A program made the translations under genes and the position numbers. The notes beneath the pieces were generated by a model. The model ran no database searches. It was not told the origin of the DNA and was given only the letters and a program-made list of their open reading frames with translations. A stretch of 59,537 nt of DNA from contig JAEYJO010000011.1 of the NCBI GenBank assembly GCA_023408815.1, forward strand, positions 1-59,537, given 5' to 3'. The DNA comes from Bacillota bacterium. GTDB taxonomy: Bacteria > Bacillota > Clostridia > Lachnospirales > Lachnospiraceae. Positions 31,404 through 40,044 of the stretch are shown one piece after another. How positions within the stretch are numbered: the stretch's first letter is position 1; every line of letters starts with the position of its first letter.

Positions 31404-34055
31404 TTATCTGTTGATGATTTTCTTTGCTAACTCGCCGCCGAGCATGGGAACCAATGCCAGAACTAAGGAAACGATTATTTCGTCAAATGTAAGCATTACA
31501 GTTCCGAAGATCGGATTGAGTACCGGTATATAAATACTTGCCAGCAAAAATGCCAATGAGGCAATAACACATTTATTGAGATAGCTGTTCTCGAAAATAC
31601 GCATCTTAAAGATAGACACCTTCTCGGAGCGAGAAGAATAAGCACGAAGCAGCTCGCCTAAAACTAAGGTGAGGAAGCAAGCGGTACGTGCCACATCGAG
31701 ATCCTGATGCGCAAAGTATCCGTAAGAAAATGCTCCCAGCGTACCTATGGCCAGCGCAATACTCTGAATTCCGACAGCAATCGCCATCTTCTTGTCCACG
31801 ATAGGCTCGGAAGGGTCTCTGGGGTGACGGTCCATCACGCCGGGTTCTTCTTTTTCCATTCCAAGAGCAAAAGCCGGGAATGCATCCGTAATCAAGTTAA
31901 TAGAAAGAAGCTGTATCGCAACGAGAGGTACGGGCATTCCTGCCAGCATGGCGATGAAAATAACAAGAATCTCTCCGATGTTACAGGAGAGCAAAAAGCC
32001 TACAACCTTACGGATGTTGCTGTATATTGTACGTCCTTCGGCAACCGCCCTTACGATACTTGCAAAGTTATCGTCCGTCAGAATCATATCCGCAGCTTCC
32101 TTGGATACATCGGTACCGGTAATACCCATGGCAACACCGATATCTGCATGCTTCAAAGACGGAGCATCATTAACACCGTCACCTGTCATGGCTGCGATAT
32201 CGCCGTTAGCTCTGACAGCATCTACTAAACGTACCTTATGTTCCGGAGAAACGCGGGCGAATACATTGACGGTCTTCACACTCTCTCTAAGCTGTTCATC
32301 GTCCATCTCGGAAATCTCACGTCCCTCCACAGCAACAGCGCCCTCTTCAACGATGCCGAGCTGGCGGCCGATTGCGGTAGCTGTGATTTTATGGTCTCCG
32401 GTAATCATTTTCACCTGAATGCCGGCTTTCTTACAAACATTGATCGCATCCTTTGCTTCTTCTCTGGGCGGGTCGATCATTCCAACAAGGCCTACAAAGA
32501 TCAAATCGTTCTCCGCCTCGAAGGAAGCATCCACTTGCTCTACCTGCTTGTACGCTGCTCCGATAACACGAAGCGCGTCTTCTGCAAAGCCCTGATTTGC
32601 TGCAAGGATTTCCTGACGCTTTTCTTCCGACAGTTCTTCCACCGTTCCGTTTAAATCGATGGCAATACAGCGGCGAAGCAGTTCATCGGGCGCACCTTTG
32701 GTATACATTACCGTCTTTCCATCTATATTGTGGAATGTAGACATAAGCTTTCTGTCGGAGTCGAAAGGAATCTCCTGAAGGCGGGGATATTTTTTCTCCC
32801 ACTGGTCCTTTACCATTCCTGCCTTGTGCGAAAGTACTACCATCGCACCCTCCGTAGGATCGCCTACGATAGATTCTTTCTCGGGGTCATAAATCGCATC
32901 GTTACATAACAAAACGCATTCCAGAATCTTCTGTACCGCATCAGCCCTCTTATTGCCAGATGCATCGAGAATATCTCCCGCAGGACTATAACCCGTACCG
33001 CTAACATCATATAGTTCTTTACCGTCGTAAATCCTCTGGATCGTCATCTTGTTCTGGGTCAGCGTACCCGTCTTGTCCGAACAGATAACCGTTGTGCTTC
33101 CTAACGTCTCAACGGCGCTCAGTCGTTTTATTATCGCATTGCATTTTACCATCCTCTGCATACCCATAGCCAGAACTACGGTAACAACTACGGTAAGTCC
33201 TTCCGGAATAGCCGCAACTGCCAAAGATACGGATGTCATGAATATATCAAAAAGTTCCATTCCCCGAAGCAGGCCGAGCACGAAAATGATTCCGCAGATC
33301 GACAGGCAAACAATACCTAACAGCTTGCCAAGGCTGTCCAGCTTCTTCTGAAGCGGAGTAGCTTCATCGCTGCTGCTGTTGAGCATACCTGCTATATTTC
33401 CCATCTGGGTCTTCATTCCGGTGTCGGTGATGACACCTTTTCCTCGTCCATATGTGATTACGGTGCCCATGTAAGCGCTGTTAATGCGATCCCCCAGGCT
33501 CGCATCCTCGGGCAGAACTGCTTTTGCATCTTTTTCCACCGGGACCGATTCTCCGGTCAGGGCAGCTTCATCGATTTTCAGATTGATGGATTCCACCAGA
33601 CGCAGGTCAGCCGGTATATAGTCGCCTGCCTCCAAAATAACCACATCTCCGGGAACCACTTCGTGAGAGGCAATCTCAACGACTTGACCGTCACGCAGCG
33701 CTTTTGCATGCGGGCTTGCCATTTCTTTGAGTGCCTTTAGCGCGTTGCTGGCTTTATTTTCCTGATATACACCAAGAAAAGTGTTGAGTACAACAATTGC
33801 CAGAATAACGATGCCTTCCAAATCTTCTCCAAGAAGAATTGAAATCACTGCAGCAACAATCAGAATCAGAACTAAAAAATCTTTGAGCTGATCTAGTGCC
33901 ATTGCCAGAATGGACTTTTCTTTGCCGCCTTCCAGGCGGTTGGATCCATACTTCTGACTGCGCTCCGTGGCTTCCTTACCGGAAAGGCCGGTGGACAGAT
34001 CGACTTGTAGGTCTTCCGCGGTCTCTGAGGCGGATTGGTTAAAATATTTCTTCAC
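31404..34055 (-). CDS. Calcium-translocating P-type ATPase (P2A/PMCA-like)
   Basis: 883-aa membrane pump exporting Ca2+. The N-terminal cation-ATPase domain is followed by the actuator TGES (LTGESVPVE), the helix-4 Ca-site stretch AAIPEGLTVVVTV, the phosphorylation motif CSDKTGTLTQNKM, KGAPDELLRR in the nucleotide domain, TGDGVNDAPSLK in the hinge and a six-helix C-terminal domain (LLSINLITDAFPAFALGME). Single gene with its own terminator; adjacent to but not overlapping the two-component operon. Start ATG follows ATGGAGGTATGCT. Confidence 0.94.
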   Translation of the reverse strand: MKKYFNQSASETAEDLQVDLSTGLSGKEATERSQKYGSNRLEGGKEKSILAMALDQLKDFLVLILIVAAVISILLGEDLEGIVILAIVVLNTFLGVYQENKASNALKALKEMASPHAKALRDGQVVEIASHEVVPGDVVILEAGDYIPADLRLVESINLKIDEAALTGESVPVEKDAKAVLPEDASLGDRINSAYMGTVITYGRGKGVITDTGMKTQMGNIAGMLNSSSDEATPLQKKLDSLGKLLGIVCLSICGIIFVLGLLRGMELFDIFMTSVSLAVAAIPEGLTVVVTVVLAMGMQRMVKCNAIIKRLSAVETLGSTTVICSDKTGTLTQNKMTIQRIYDGKELYDVSGTGYSPAGDILDASGNKRADAVQKILECVLLCNDAIYDPEKESIVGDPTEGAMVVLSHKAGMVKDQWEKKYPRLQEIPFDSDRKLMSTFHNIDGKTVMYTKGAPDELLRRCIAIDLNGTVEELSEEKRQEILAANQGFAEDALRVIGAAYKQVEQVDASFEAENDLIFVGLVGMIDPPREEAKDAINVCKKAGIQVKMITGDHKITATAIGRQLGIVEEGAVAVEGREISEMDDEQLRESVKTVNVFARVSPEHKVRLVDAVRANGDIAAMTGDGVNDAPSLKHADIGVAMGITGTDVSKEAADMILTDDNFASIVRAVAEGRTIYSNIRKVVGFLLSCNIGEILVIFIAMLAGMPVPLVAIQLLSINLITDAFPAFALGMEKEEPGVMDRHPRDPSEPIVDKKMAIAVGIQSIALAIGTLGAFSYGYFAHQDLDVARTACFLTLVLGELLRAYSSRSEKVSIFKMRIFENSYLNKCVIASLAFLLASIYIPVLNPIFGTVMLTFDEIIVSLVLALVPMLGGELAKKIINR

Positions 34056-34375
34056 AGCATACCTCCATTATTTTATTTTGGGTTGTAGGATATATAACTT
34101 GACCGTGTTCTGCCGGCTTCCTGTTATATCCATTCATTACAAAAGATAGCATATCATATTTAGTAAAATATCGATAGTACCTTTCTTTTTTTGATAATAT
34201 TTTTTTGTTTGATAGCCATTCCTGCGACTGCATAACCGATGCTGCAGACGTCATTTCCACACATGGAAAACGAGACGTCTGTGAACAGACGCCCCGTTTC
34301 TATGATATGATTCATTCAAAGCAGTATTGTCATTTCGGAACTATACAACTGCAAAGGTCTTTTTATGAATTTCTC
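34056..34375. other. Intergenic region, Ca2+-ATPase / collagen-like gene
   Basis: 320 bp with no gene. The left third holds the ATPase ribosome binding site and AT-rich promoter-like DNA. The strong hairpin at 34268-34299 is in the middle; the right end leads into the collagen-like stop. A GACGTC-containing segment is repeated in inverse order near 34247-34252 and 34273-34280. Confidence 0.5.
34268..34299 (-). terminator. Probable terminator of the collagen-like gene
   Basis: On the minus strand AAACGGGGCGTCTG and CAGACGTCTCGTTT pair around a 4-nt loop (TTCA), followed by TTCC. The T tract is short, but the stem is very stable; it lies 77 bp past the stop. Confidence 0.55.
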
Positions 34376-35626
34376 TTAGGAAATTCCAAGACCTGCGCTG
34401 GCATAACCGTCAATAACAGTAGCCAGATCAAGTCCATCAGTAACCGCTGCAGAGAATACTAAGAGTAATCTGGTTCCTGCGGTAACAGGAATATTTAGTC
34501 CCGAAGTAATGCCGCTGCTGATATCGCCGATAGATATTAATCCAGTGAAAGGAGGTGCCAGCGTGACTACTGCACCCGGTACTGCGACGAAAGTATCATC
34601 AGGTGTAGGGGATTGGAATAACTGGGCAGTTACTGTAACAGTAGAACCAATTAAGCTAACAGCGGCACTAATGCTTAAATAACCAGCCAAGGAAGTAATA
34701 ACTCCATCTCTGGGCACGGAGAACGCAAGGTTCGTCAGCCCGAGAAGACTGATTGTTCCGCCGACTGTTGTAATACCAGGAAGGTTAGTGCCAAAACCAA
34801 TTGCACTGGAAGTATTAAGCAATCCTCCGAGTACAGTAGTTAAGGTGACTGGACCACCTGATGCAAATGGAATAATTGCTCCTGCTCCGGTTGCTCCCGT
34901 TGCTCCCGTAGGACCTGTTGCTCCCGTTGCTCCCGTAGGACCTGTTGCTCCCGTTGCTCCTGTTGCTCCCGTAGGACCTGTCGCTCCGGCTGCCCCGTCT
35001 GCTCCTGTCGCTCCCGTAGGACCTGTTGCTCCCATTGCTCCCGTAGGGCCCGTTGCTCCGGCCGCCCCGTCTGCTCCTGTCGCTCCCGTAGGACCTGTCG
35101 CTCCCGTTACTCCGTTTGCTCCTGTAGGGCCTGTCGCTCCCGTTACTCCGCTAGCTCCCGTAGGGCCTGTTGCTCCCGTTGCTCCCGTCACTCCTGTTGC
35201 TCCCGTAGGGCCTGTCGCTCCGGTAGGACCTGTTGCTCCCGTTACTCCGGTCGCTCCTGTCGCTCCTGTCGCTCCGGTTGCTCCTGTCGCCCCGGTTGCT
35301 CCGGTTGCTCCGGTAGGACCGGTCGGCCCTTCCCCAGTAGACGCATTAAGAGCTCTTTCCATTTTTGCCTTTAAAATTATCTGATTCTGAAAAGTACTAT
35401 CTAATACCTCTCGAACATGTTGATTTACTTCTAAAATCTCATCGATACTCGCATTTGGGCCCGTTATACCCGGCAAAGTACCCAAAGCATATTGAATTTT
35501 TTCACCTTCAGCATTAATAATATGGCTTAATCCCAGCTCCTCCATAGCAATGGAGGTCAAAATAAAGTTGATGGCGTCCTCTCTACTAATTGGAGGACTT
35601 ATTTCTGGAAACCTTGGTAATGACAT
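34376..35626 (-). CDS. Collagen-like triple-helix protein, exosporium type
   Basis: 416 aa in three parts. Residues 1-99 form an N-terminal domain (SREDAINFILTSIAMEELGLSH) of the sort found in clostridial spore-surface collagen-like proteins. About 49 Gly-X-Thr/Ala triplets (GPT, GAT, GVT, GAD, GAA) fill 100-246. A hydrophobic, beta-rich C-terminal domain (247-416) resembles the trimerising BclA-like head. No signal peptide, consistent with assembly onto the spore from the mother cell. Single gene; an upstream CGTATAATA could be a SigK-like -10, but this is weak. Confidence 0.85.
   Translation of the reverse strand: MSLPRFPEISPPISREDAINFILTSIAMEELGLSHIINAEGEKIQYALGTLPGITGPNASIDEILEVNQHVREVLDSTFQNQIILKAKMERALNASTGEGPTGPTGATGATGATGATGATGATGATGVTGATGPTGATGPTGATGVTGATGATGPTGASGVTGATGPTGANGVTGATGPTGATGADGAAGATGPTGAMGATGPTGATGADGAAGATGPTGATGATGATGPTGATGATGPTGATGATGAGAIIPFASGGPVTLTTVLGGLLNTSSAIGFGTNLPGITTVGGTISLLGLTNLAFSVPRDGVITSLAGYLSISAAVSLIGSTVTVTAQLFQSPTPDDTFVAVPGAVVTLAPPFTGLISIGDISSGITSGLNIPVTAGTRLLLVFSAAVTDGLDLATVIDGYASAGLGIS
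34888..35329 (-). repeat. Gly-X-Y coding repeat tract
   Basis: About 49 nine-base units coding Gly-X-Thr-type triplets, with longer near-identical blocks (for example around GADGAAGATGPTGA, present twice). Such tracts change length by slippage or recombination between strains. Confidence 0.85.
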
Positions 35627-35750
35627 GCTTTATCTCCTTATTGTATCGTCATTATTTTATCTTCAATTATATTATACGCAAATTTATCAGGTCAGTGCAT
35701 ATATTGTCATATTTTGAAGTTAATAGTCTGATACTGCCATCTTTACCCAT

Positions 35751-35784
35751 ATCCGACCGTGTGTGACCTTGTCAATCGATGGTA
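35751..35784. repeat. Second copy of the REP-like element
   Basis: Matches 6050-6083 at 32 of 34 positions and, like that copy, ends within a few bases of a minus-strand stop codon (gene at 35788). The left hairpin arm of the first copy is not conserved here. Confidence 0.7.
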
Positions 35785-35787
35785 TTT

Positions 35788-36870
35788 TCAGATGATAAAC
35801 CACTCATTCAAAAGCTCGGATTCTCCGCCATCTATAGGAACGCGATAAAAATAATCGTTATTTTGCGTCTCCTCATTTACCTGCGCGATCGCTTCATAAT
35901 AAAGGTATCCGTCTCCCGGAACGAAATGAAGGATTCCCCAGTATTCATCCGCCTTCATAGCAGCGATCGTCTCCACCTCCCCGCTTCCGTCAGCAGGGAG
36001 CATTACAATCTTGCCGGCGAGGGAAGCATATAACTTCCCCCTCTCAATGAGAAAAGAATAGTTGGCGGAGCCCGTAAAGCTTATCGGAAGTTCTTTCTCC
36101 ACCTTACCGCTTTCTCCACTCCGTACCTGTATCTGATATTCATAAGTACGGTAATCATAGCCCTCCGGTTTCGTCACAAGAGTCAGGCAATAAAGCCTAC
36201 CCTCGTAAAAAGAAACGCTGTCGATATATCCCTCCTCATCCACCTGCGAATAAGATGTCAATATCTCATCCTTGCCGCTTTTTAAATAGATGCGGCCCAG
36301 TATATTCTTCTCCTCCGCCCCATCATAGCCATTATAATACACGTATCTTCCGTCATAGCCCAATATATTGTCGATACGATCCGTTTTTATTTCCTTTCGC
36401 TCTCCCGTGTTCAAATCCACATAGGCATAACGCATCCGGTAACTGTCATCGTATTCATAGCCATAGAACAGCTTATCCCCTATCAGCTTTTCGTGCCCCA
36501 TACCCGCGAGAAACACATCCTCGGCCAGGACTTCCACATTGCTGCCGTTCATGTCGGAACACTTTATGGAAAGCAACTCGTCCGTCACGCTCTCATAAGC
36601 CTCCTGCACCTTCTCCACATAGTAAATTTTATCCTCCTGAATCGTAAAAATACTGCTCTGCTGGGGAATGTTCTCACCGTATACTCCATTTACGCCCCGG
36701 TACACCACTCCCTCGTAAGCGCACATGTTGGAAAAGCCTCTGGCTGAATAAAAAGAAACCGTTCCCCTATCCTCCGAGAATGTGTGCGAAACCACGAATA
36801 CAGCCAGCACCAGCATCGCTGTGACAGCGATAGCTGCTGATATCCATAACTTTTTATTTATTTCTTTCAT
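35788..36870 (-). CDS. DUF5050-type membrane-anchored beta-propeller-like protein
   Basis: 360 aa. One N-terminal membrane helix (about residues 9-29) anchors an extracytoplasmic domain built of repeated YY-x-G / L-x-C units (RYVYYNGYDGAEEKNI, YLYYEAIAQ), resembling the DUF5050 repeat family. Function unknown. It follows the mutarotase-like gene by 2 bp, so they are cotranscribed. A REP-like repeat lies directly after its stop. Confidence 0.7.
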   Translation of the reverse strand: MKEINKKLWISAAIAVTAMLVLAVFVVSHTFSEDRGTVSFYSARGFSNMCAYEGVVYRGVNGVYGENIPQQSSIFTIQEDKIYYVEKVQEAYESVTDELLSIKCSDMNGSNVEVLAEDVFLAGMGHEKLIGDKLFYGYEYDDSYRMRYAYVDLNTGERKEIKTDRIDNILGYDGRYVYYNGYDGAEEKNILGRIYLKSGKDEILTSYSQVDEEGYIDSVSFYEGRLYCLTLVTKPEGYDYRTYEYQIQVRSGESGKVEKELPISFTGSANYSFLIERGKLYASLAGKIVMLPADGSGEVETIAAMKADEYWGILHFVPGDGYLYYEAIAQVNEETQNNDYFYRVPIDGGESELLNEWFII

Positions 36871-36872
36871 TC

Positions 36873-37754
36873 TTATTCTTCCACCGTAATATCATATCCC
36901 GAAGAAAAGCTCTTTCCCGGCTGCACCTTGTTTCCCCATTTTCTTTCCTCTAAGGTTCCTGCAAAATCCGTGTGGTCACAGATTCCATTCCATGGCTCTA
37001 TACAAACGAAAGGTGCATTTTTACCTGCCGGAGCCCACACTGCAACGACGGGCAAATCGAATCTCGTAGTAATATATGGCTTCTTGTCAGGAGTAAGGAG
37101 CGCTATACTGTGAATCTGATAGTCCTCCATGATAATCGCATCCCTTTCGAACAATTCCTCCGAAATCGGTAAAAGTCCGTCCTGCACCCTATAGCTTCTC
37201 TTCTCATTGCTTACCAGACCGTCCTCTCCGATAACAGTACAGCTTATCTCATCTTGCTTATCGAATTTCAAGAAATAATCTTCTCTCTTTTCGCCCTTGT
37301 TTACCGGACAATTAAAGGCAGGATGCCCTCCTATAGAAAAATGAAGTGACTCGGCAGAAGGATTATCTACTCTCCATAGCACTTTCAGAGTCATATTCTC
37401 CAGACGGTAGCCTATTTTCAGTTGAAAGGAAAAAGGAAATTGCTTCTTAGTCTCTTCATTTTCTTCGAATGTAAACCATACTTCCGTGGCTTCATGGGAC
37501 ACCAGCTTAAACTCCACATCCCTCACAAATCCATGTTTTTCCATCTTATATACCTTATTGTCAAAACGATATTCACCGTTTTTCAAGCCTCCTACAAGGG
37601 GAAACAATGTAGGTGAAGTCCTTCCCCAATAACGGGCATCAGCGCACCACATATATTCCTTTCCGCTTTCCGATTTTCTCAATGATTTCAATTCTGCTCC
37701 GCGGGAATCCACAGAGGCCGTCAGCCTCCCGTTGCTGATTTCAAAAATTGCCAT
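36873..37754 (-). CDS. Aldose 1-epimerase-like (LacX/galactose mutarotase family) protein
   Basis: 293 aa of the galactose-mutarotase-like superfamily. It has SRGAELKSLRK near 17-27, HGFVRDVEF near 75, GGHPAFNCPV near 145 and a C-terminal WNGICDHTDFAGTLEERKW. The HGF and GGHPAFNCP patterns are those of LacX-type proteins of unknown sugar specificity rather than canonical GalM. First gene of a two-gene operon with a good promoter at 37801-37829. Confidence 0.85.
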   Translation of the reverse strand: MAIFEISNGRLTASVDSRGAELKSLRKSESGKEYMWCADARYWGRTSPTLFPLVGGLKNGEYRFDNKVYKMEKHGFVRDVEFKLVSHEATEVWFTFEENEETKKQFPFSFQLKIGYRLENMTLKVLWRVDNPSAESLHFSIGGHPAFNCPVNKGEKREDYFLKFDKQDEISCTVIGEDGLVSNEKRSYRVQDGLLPISEELFERDAIIMEDYQIHSIALLTPDKKPYITTRFDLPVVAVWAPAGKNAPFVCIEPWNGICDHTDFAGTLEERKWGNKVQPGKSFSSGYDITVEE

Positions 37755-37800
37755 GTTCTTTTCTCCTTTTCCACTCCCTGATAATACTTTTATTAATGCA

Positions 37801-37829
37801 ATTATAGTCTAAATTTCTTGTCTTTACAA
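37801..37829 (-). promoter_or_regulatory. Promoter of the mutarotase-DUF5050 operon
   Basis: On the minus strand TTGTAA (37824-37829), a 17-nt spacer and TATAAT (37801-37806), about 45 bp ahead of the ATG at 37754, which is preceded by AAAGGAGAAAAG. Confidence 0.75.
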
Positions 37830-37905
37830 TCCCGGAGCTTCTTCGGCCTGTGAGATCACATCGTGCAGCGGACGAAAACTACAAGTTCACAGCTTGAGTT
37901 AATAA

Positions 37906-38862
37906 TTATTCTTTCCAGCTTTTCTGGAGGTTTTCCATGAGTTCGATTGTCCCCACCGTCATTATTTCATTCATTATTGGGCTTTGCAGTAAACCATCTC
38001 TTATGCAGCGATTAAAATGCTCAACTTCGTAAATGAGCTCATACTGACATGGATATTCAATCACCTGAGTCTCACCGGTATTATAATACACTGTTGCAGT
38101 TCTGGCTTTCCAGTAATCAACGATTTCAATATATCCAAGATCACAGTAAATGAAGGCTTTGTTCACCGCCAGTACGTTAGTTGATATTTTACTGATCACC
38201 ATCACATCATTAGTCAGCCGTAAATTTACCACACACTGTTCATCTACGACAGAGTCGCCTTTCGTGCATATACCGGAGCTGTCAGCACACTCGCTGTCAA
38301 AAAGATATTTGACAAGATGAATGGAATAGCTGGCATTCCCATATAGCGCACCGCCACCGGCTTCCCATGAATGAAGCCATTCATTGTATACGGAAGAACA
38401 GGAACTGGTAAAATCAGCGAAATGTACCTTACCCAGCTTTCCATCGGCAATGAGCGTCTTAATCTCCCGCATGACTGGCAGAAAAACTGCCTTTTGCGCC
38501 TCTGCGATGAAAAGCTTCTTTTCACCGGCCACCTGAAACAGATGCTGCGCTTCTTCTTTTCTAAGAGTAAACGGCTTTTCACAAATAACATGTTTGCCTT
38601 GCTCAAGTGCCTTTAACGAATAACGGTAATGTTCACTGTTAATCATCGCCACATAAACAACATCGATATCTTTATCTTGCAAAAGCTCTTCATAACTTCC
38701 ATAATATTTTTCTATATTCCACTGTTCGGCCTTTTCCTTTGCCTTATCTGCACTTCGCGATGCAATGGCAACAGCTTCACCACTTCTACTTTCACGCAGT
38801 GCATTTACAAATCGCGGAACGATGGATGCTGTACTTAAAATTCCATATCGCAGCATATTCAT
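37906..38862 (-). CDS. Gfo/Idh/MocA-family oxidoreductase
   Basis: 318-aa NAD(P)-dependent sugar or inositol dehydrogenase-like protein. The Rossmann part opens with LRYGILSTASIVPRFVNAL; the conserved CEKPFTLRKEEA carries the catalytic-region Lys near 96. The C-terminal domain has the GFO_IDH_MocA_C fold. One base separates it from the stop of the upstream Gfo/Idh gene. Substrate unknown. Its partner enzyme and the DeoR-type regulator point to a dedicated sugar pathway. Confidence 0.88.
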   Translation of the reverse strand: MNMLRYGILSTASIVPRFVNALRESRSGEAVAIASRSADKAKEKAEQWNIEKYYGSYEELLQDKDIDVVYVAMINSEHYRYSLKALEQGKHVICEKPFTLRKEEAQHLFQVAGEKKLFIAEAQKAVFLPVMREIKTLIADGKLGKVHFADFTSSCSSVYNEWLHSWEAGGGALYGNASYSIHLVKYLFDSECADSSGICTKGDSVVDEQCVVNLRLTNDVMVISKISTNVLAVNKAFIYCDLGYIEIVDYWKARTATVYYNTGETQVIEYPCQYELIYEVEHFNRCIRDGLLQSPIMNEIMTVGTIELMENLQKSWKE

Positions 38863-38863
38863 T

Positions 38864-39895
38864 TTATGAGACCTCTTCTTTCCCGATCATCACCTTACAG
38901 CCTGTTTCCACACTCTTGTGTACCGCTTCCGCGATCTTTTCCGCCTCAAGTCCGTCCCTTGCATCGGCTATGAACGGCAGATCATTTATGAGGCAACGGA
39001 CGAAATCGTTGATCGGTTCAATTCCAAATCCAAAAGGCCTTCCGTTTAACTCCTGCATAAAATATGAGTTGGGAGTGCTGCACTTTTCTTCGTTATAAAT
39101 CTCGACCCCGCGGTTCTGTGAATCAGCGCGCAGCAGAGTTTTTTCTGTCAAGATCTGTGTACGCCCATCATTGTTTTTCGCAAATCCCTTAGGATAAATC
39201 CATGAATTTTCCACGGTCCAGTAGCATCCATTTTCCAGCTTCAGAAAAGCCTGTATGGTATCATAAGTATCAACGCCCATGGATTTCAAAAGCGTTTTAG
39301 TTCCTACCGCATACACTTCTGTCACTTCACATCCCATATACCAGCGAATCTGATCATAACAATGCGTTCCGAGAAAATGAACCGGCGAGGAATTGTGTGC
39401 CCAATTGAACCACTTGGTAGGCACGTCGATGATATCATCCATATTCATATATCCACGAATCGGCTTACCCGACTGAGGCTTCGCAATCTCGTTTTTTAAT
39501 TGTATAGCCGCCGGATCCCATCTCTTATGGTAATCCACCGCCACCCGTACCCCGTTCTCCTTTGCCGCTGCTATAATTGCGCGTGCATCATCCAATGTTG
39601 TAGCTAATGGTTTTTCAATAAGAACATGTTTGCCGTATTTTATAGCCGCGAGGGCCGGCTCGGCATGGTAACAGTCAGGAGTTGCAATAGACACAGCATC
39701 TAATTGTTCCATATCTAACATTTCTTCCACCTGTCCATATGTTTTTACGCCAAATTGATCAGAAATCTTATTTCGAAGTTCTTCATTCAAATCGCAGACA
39801 GCAACCAGCTCTACATCCGGATTCCATTTATATGCACGGATATGATTGATTCCATAAATACCTGCTCCTACAACAGCCACACGCAATTTGTTCAT
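38864..39895 (-). CDS. Gfo/Idh/MocA-family oxidoreductase
   Basis: About 343 aa. The Rossmann motif VAVVGAGIYGINHIRAYK and IEKPLATTLDDA (Lys near 95) are clear, and HFLGTHCYDQIRWYMG near 190 has the conserved His/Asp of active family members. ATG 39895 with AAGGAGG upstream is chosen over 39928. First of two paralogous dehydrogenases; such pairs often run oxidation and reduction steps of sugar epimerisation or deoxygenation. Downstream of deoR with operator-like repeats between. Confidence 0.9.
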   Translation of the reverse strand: MNKLRVAVVGAGIYGINHIRAYKWNPDVELVAVCDLNEELRNKISDQFGVKTYGQVEEMLDMEQLDAVSIATPDCYHAEPALAAIKYGKHVLIEKPLATTLDDARAIIAAAKENGVRVAVDYHKRWDPAAIQLKNEIAKPQSGKPIRGYMNMDDIIDVPTKWFNWAHNSSPVHFLGTHCYDQIRWYMGCEVTEVYAVGTKTLLKSMGVDTYDTIQAFLKLENGCYWTVENSWIYPKGFAKNNDGRTQILTEKTLLRADSQNRGVEIYNEEKCSTPNSYFMQELNGRPFGFGIEPINDFVRCLINDLPFIADARDGLEAEKIAEAVHKSVETGCKVMIGKEEVS

Positions 39896-39965
39896 TGTTG
39901 ATCCTCCTTGTTTTTCATTAATTAACATTTTATTATGTTATATCATGTTACATTTTGTTTATAAA

Positions 39966-39986
39966 AAAACAGCTGAAAGCTGTTTT
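39966..39986 (-). terminator. Terminator between deoR and the Gfo/Idh operon
   Basis: On the minus strand AAAACAGC and GCTGTTTT pair around a 5-nt loop, followed by a T run. It would end the deoR transcript, but it also lies downstream of the predicted Gfo/Idh promoter at 40001-40029 and could attenuate it. Confidence 0.75.
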
Positions 39987-40000
39987 AATTCTACGAATGT

Positions 40001-40029
40001 AGTGTACTCCCAAAATAACATGTTGTCAA
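40001..40029 (-). promoter_or_regulatory. Candidate promoter of the Gfo/Idh operon, with repeats
   Basis: On the minus strand TTGACA (40024-40029), a 17-nt spacer and TACACT (40001-40006). ACATGTTATTTTG overlaps it, and related ATGTTA/TGTAACATG sequences recur at about 39925-39958, so DeoR-type binding sites are likely. A second, weaker promoter may lie beyond the terminator (TATAAC near 39940). Confidence 0.55.
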
Positions 40030-40044
40030 GTGAAATGGTGTGAA

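Noticed and set aside
34888..35329. CRISPR-like short repeats
   Set aside because: The repeat unit is 9 bp, in frame and coding; there are no spacers or cas genes.
34788..35384. A 198-aa plus-strand open frame of Pro-Val-Ala repeats opposite the collagen-like gene
   Set aside because: It is the antisense reading of the Gly-X-Thr repeat and has no ribosome binding site.
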